From Clostridiaceae bacterium (GTDB lineage Bacteria > Bacillota_A > Clostridia > Clostridiales > Clostridiaceae), in NCBI GenBank assembly GCA_029256485.1, contig JAQSXU010000181.1, positions 1 to 6,625 of the forward strand: a DNA stretch of 6,625 nt, written 5' to 3'. Under the pieces are notes generated by a model. That model worked only from the letters and a program-made list of their open reading frames with translations, was not told the DNA's origin and made no database searches. Shown here one piece after another: positions 5,223 through 6,625 of this stretch; within the stretch, counting starts at the first letter, position 1, and each line of letters starts with the position of its first letter. The position numbers and the translations under genes were made by a program.

Positions 5223-6086
5223 ATGAAATTCTTGAAAAATAAACTGGCAGTAACAATAATAATACTGTCAGTTACATTTTTAGTATTGATTGTAAATAGT
5301 GTCAAGAGGGAAAAAAGTTCTATTGTGGAAAATGGGATAGGTGTAACGCTGAATTCAGTAGAGGGTGTTTTTTACAATTTTAATAACAAAATAAAAAATA
5401 CATTAAGCTTTGTATTTAATTTTTCAAAAGTTAAACAGGAAAATGAGCAGTTAAAGGAAAGAAATAGCCAGCTGGAAACAATGGCTCAGGAATATGACTC
5501 TCTAAAAAAACAGAATGATGAGCTTAGAAAACAGGTAAATTTTCAGAATCAGAGATCAGAGTATAAATATATAGGCTGTGACATAATAGGTAAGAGTGGT
5601 GCCAGCTATTTAGATCAGTTTACAATAAATAAAGGAAGTAAAGATGGCATTGTTAAACAGATGGTTGCTATAACCTCACAGGGATTAGTTGGCCAGGTAA
5701 TATCTGTAAGCGACAATTGGGCTATAGTGCAGACATTTGCCAGCGAAAATTTAGCTGTGCATGCCATGGTAGAAAGCACTAACGAAACCAATGGCATTGT
5801 AAAAGGCTATAAGGACAGCAGCACAAGTAATTTATTAGCTAAAATTATAAATTTACCTTTAAATTCTCAAATTAAAAAAGGTGACGTTATTTTAACTTCA
5901 GGATTAGGACAATTATATCCTAAGGGCATTCGAATTGGTTCTGTAATTGATGTACAGGATGATCAGAGCAAAGCCATGAAAATAGCTATTATTCAGCCAT
6001 ATGTTGATGTAAATAAGCTTCAAGAGGTTTTTATGGTAGTACCTAAGTCTGCACCCAAAAATAATCTTGATGATATAAAATACTAG
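5223..6086 (+). CDS. mreC: Rod shape-determining protein MreC
   Basis: A 287-residue bitopic membrane protein that links the MreB/MreD/RodA complex to PBP2 outside the membrane. A short basic cytoplasmic tail (MKFLKNK) leads into a transmembrane helix at about 8-24. Residues 69-107 form a coiled coil rich in Glu, Gln, Lys and Leu (KVKQENEQLKERNSQL at its start). The extracellular beta-domain runs from about 113 to 275, with family marks in the 'IGKSGASYLDQFTINKGSKDG' region (122-142), 'GLVGQVISV' (154-162) and a 'GDVILTSGLGQLYPKGIRIG' stretch. The final residues are a short polar tail. No Shine-Dalgarno is visible: the bases before the ATG contain no GG, and the mreB stop ends 3 bases earlier. 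Translation is therefore likely coupled to mreB. The N-terminus fits clostridial MreC, so I keep this start. Confidence 0.95.
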   Translation: MKFLKNKLAVTIIILSVTFLVLIVNSVKREKSSIVENGIGVTLNSVEGVFYNFNNKIKNTLSFVFNFSKVKQENEQLKERNSQLETMAQEYDSLKKQNDELRKQVNFQNQRSEYKYIGCDIIGKSGASYLDQFTINKGSKDGIVKQMVAITSQGLVGQVISVSDNWAIVQTFASENLAVHAMVESTNETNGIVKGYKDSSTSNLLAKIINLPLNSQIKKGDVILTSGLGQLYPKGIRIGSVIDVQDDQSKAMKIAIIQPYVDVNKLQEVFMVVPKSAPKNNLDDIKY

Positions 6087-6090
6087 GTGA
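6084..6090 (+). promoter_or_regulatory. Ribosome binding site that sets the mreD start, overlapping the mreC stop
   Basis: TAGGTGA contains the mreC stop codon (6084-6086) and a Shine-Dalgarno AGGTGA that ends 5 bases before ATG 6096. The in-frame GTG at 6087 lies inside it and is therefore unlikely to be the start. Confidence 0.7.
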
Positions 6091-6095
6091 TTAAA

Positions 6096-6587
6096 ATGAA
6101 AAAATTTTCAGTTTTATTTTTACTTTCTTTTCTATGCCTTTTTTTAGATAGTACAGTTATGCCTTTTATTGCTATATATGGATATTATCCAAGCATTACA
6201 GTATGCTTCATAATATGTTATTCTATAGTAAATGGAAGTTGGGAAGGACTTTGGGTTGGAGTAGGCTGTGGAATTATTCAGGATATATTTTTTATTAATA
6301 TATTTGGAATAAATTCTTTTTCTAATATGCTTATATGTGTGTTAGCTGGTGTAGTAGGTTCAAACATTTTTAAAGAGAAAATGCTCATTCCAGTTGTATC
6401 TGTGCTTCTTTTAACGCTAGTTAGAGGTGTTATTATTGTAGGAATATTATTTGCAGCTCAGATTTATGCGAATAATATGGCCGTAATTTTTGTTGCAATA
6501 TACAATATGATTATTTCACTATTCATGTACAAAGCGGTATATAGGCTTTGCCAGAAAGAATATATGCAAATTAGATGGAGATTTTAA
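6096..6587 (+). CDS. mreD: Rod shape-determining protein MreD
   Basis: A 163-residue integral membrane protein, counted from ATG 6096, that works with MreB, MreC, RodA and PBP2 in the elongation machinery. It is hydrophobic throughout, with about five helices: roughly 4-24, 33-66 (possibly two), 76-92, 97-121 and 128-149. The family hallmark is the segment 47-71 with 'GSWEGLWVG', then 'GIIQDIF' (59-65) and G71. The short charged C-terminus (KEYMQIRWRF) is typical. Length is normal for MreD. The gene is 9 bases from mreC and 15 bases from the next start. Confidence 0.93.
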   Translation: MKKFSVLFLLSFLCLFLDSTVMPFIAIYGYYPSITVCFIICYSIVNGSWEGLWVGVGCGIIQDIFFINIFGINSFSNMLICVLAGVVGSNIFKEKMLIPVVSVLLLTLVRGVIIVGILFAAQIYANNMAVIFVAIYNMIISLFMYKAVYRLCQKEYMQIRWRF

Positions 6588-6602
6588 AGAAACGGTGATT
6601 TT

Positions 6603-6625
6603 ATGAAAAATAAGAAGAAACCCTT
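6603..6625 (+). CDS. Start of next operon gene, probably PBP2 (partial)
   Basis: ATG 6603 follows a Shine-Dalgarno GGTGA (6594-6598) and begins MKNKKKP before the window ends. A lysine-rich cytoplasmic start of this kind suits a membrane protein. By conserved clostridial order (mreB-mreC-mreD then the elongation transpeptidase) this is probably penicillin-binding protein 2. The identity rests on context alone. Confidence 0.6.

Noticed and set aside
4844..5305. 153-codon minus-strand open frame across the mreB-mreC junction
   Set aside because: It is opposite conserved mreB coding sequence and has no recognisable domain.
1..6625. Undescribed multi-gene system, mobile element, CRISPR array or defence island
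   Set aside because: There are no transposase, integrase or phage genes, no terminal repeats, no spaced direct repeats and no nuclease or toxin modules. Nearly all genes belong to recognised, conserved chromosomal families.

Overview
The window looks like chromosome of a low-GC Gram-positive anaerobe of the genus Clostridium in the broad sense. The DNA is strongly AT-rich and every supported gene lies on the + strand. Ribosome binding sites are strong and purine-rich, and the maf-radC-mreB-mreC-mreD order and protein sequences read as clostridial. I cannot fix the species.

Layout. Bases 1-51 are probably the last codons of an upstream gene. Bases 81-590 encode a divergent GNAT-like acetyltransferase. 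Bases 639-1507 form a self-contained unit: a consensus sigma-A promoter, a cyclic di-AMP (ydaO/yuaA) riboswitch, a secreted NlpC/P60 peptidoglycan hydrolase and an intrinsic terminator. Bases 1583-2290 encode a membrane-anchored protein with a SPOR-like domain. Bases 2385-2648 encode a small two-helix membrane protein of the DUF4321 type, followed by a second intrinsic terminator. After a promoter-bearing gap comes a tight operon: maf (house-cleaning nucleotide pyrophosphatase), radC (JAB/MPN protein), mreB, mreC, mreD and, cut by the window edge, the first seven codons of the next gene. By conserved order that last gene is probably the elongation-specific PBP2.

How it fits together. Most of the genes concern the cell wall. 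MreB, MreC and MreD (with PBP2/RodA) organise side-wall synthesis, the NlpC/P60 enzyme cuts peptidoglycan under c-di-AMP control, and SPOR domains generally bind peptidoglycan. Maf and RadC sit upstream of mreB as in many Firmicutes. Junctions inside the operon are short (11, 18, 3, 9 and 15 bases between coding regions). mreC has no visible Shine-Dalgarno and is probably translated by coupling to mreB.

The start codons of maf and mreD are best placed at internal codons (2914 and 6096), not at the most upstream in-frame GTG. I see no mobile element, CRISPR array, tRNA, rRNA or defence system, and no convincing undescribed multi-gene system. The points most worth checking are the riboswitch with no visible terminator, the shared promoter-like element before two transcription units, and the poorly characterised SPOR-like and DUF4321 proteins.
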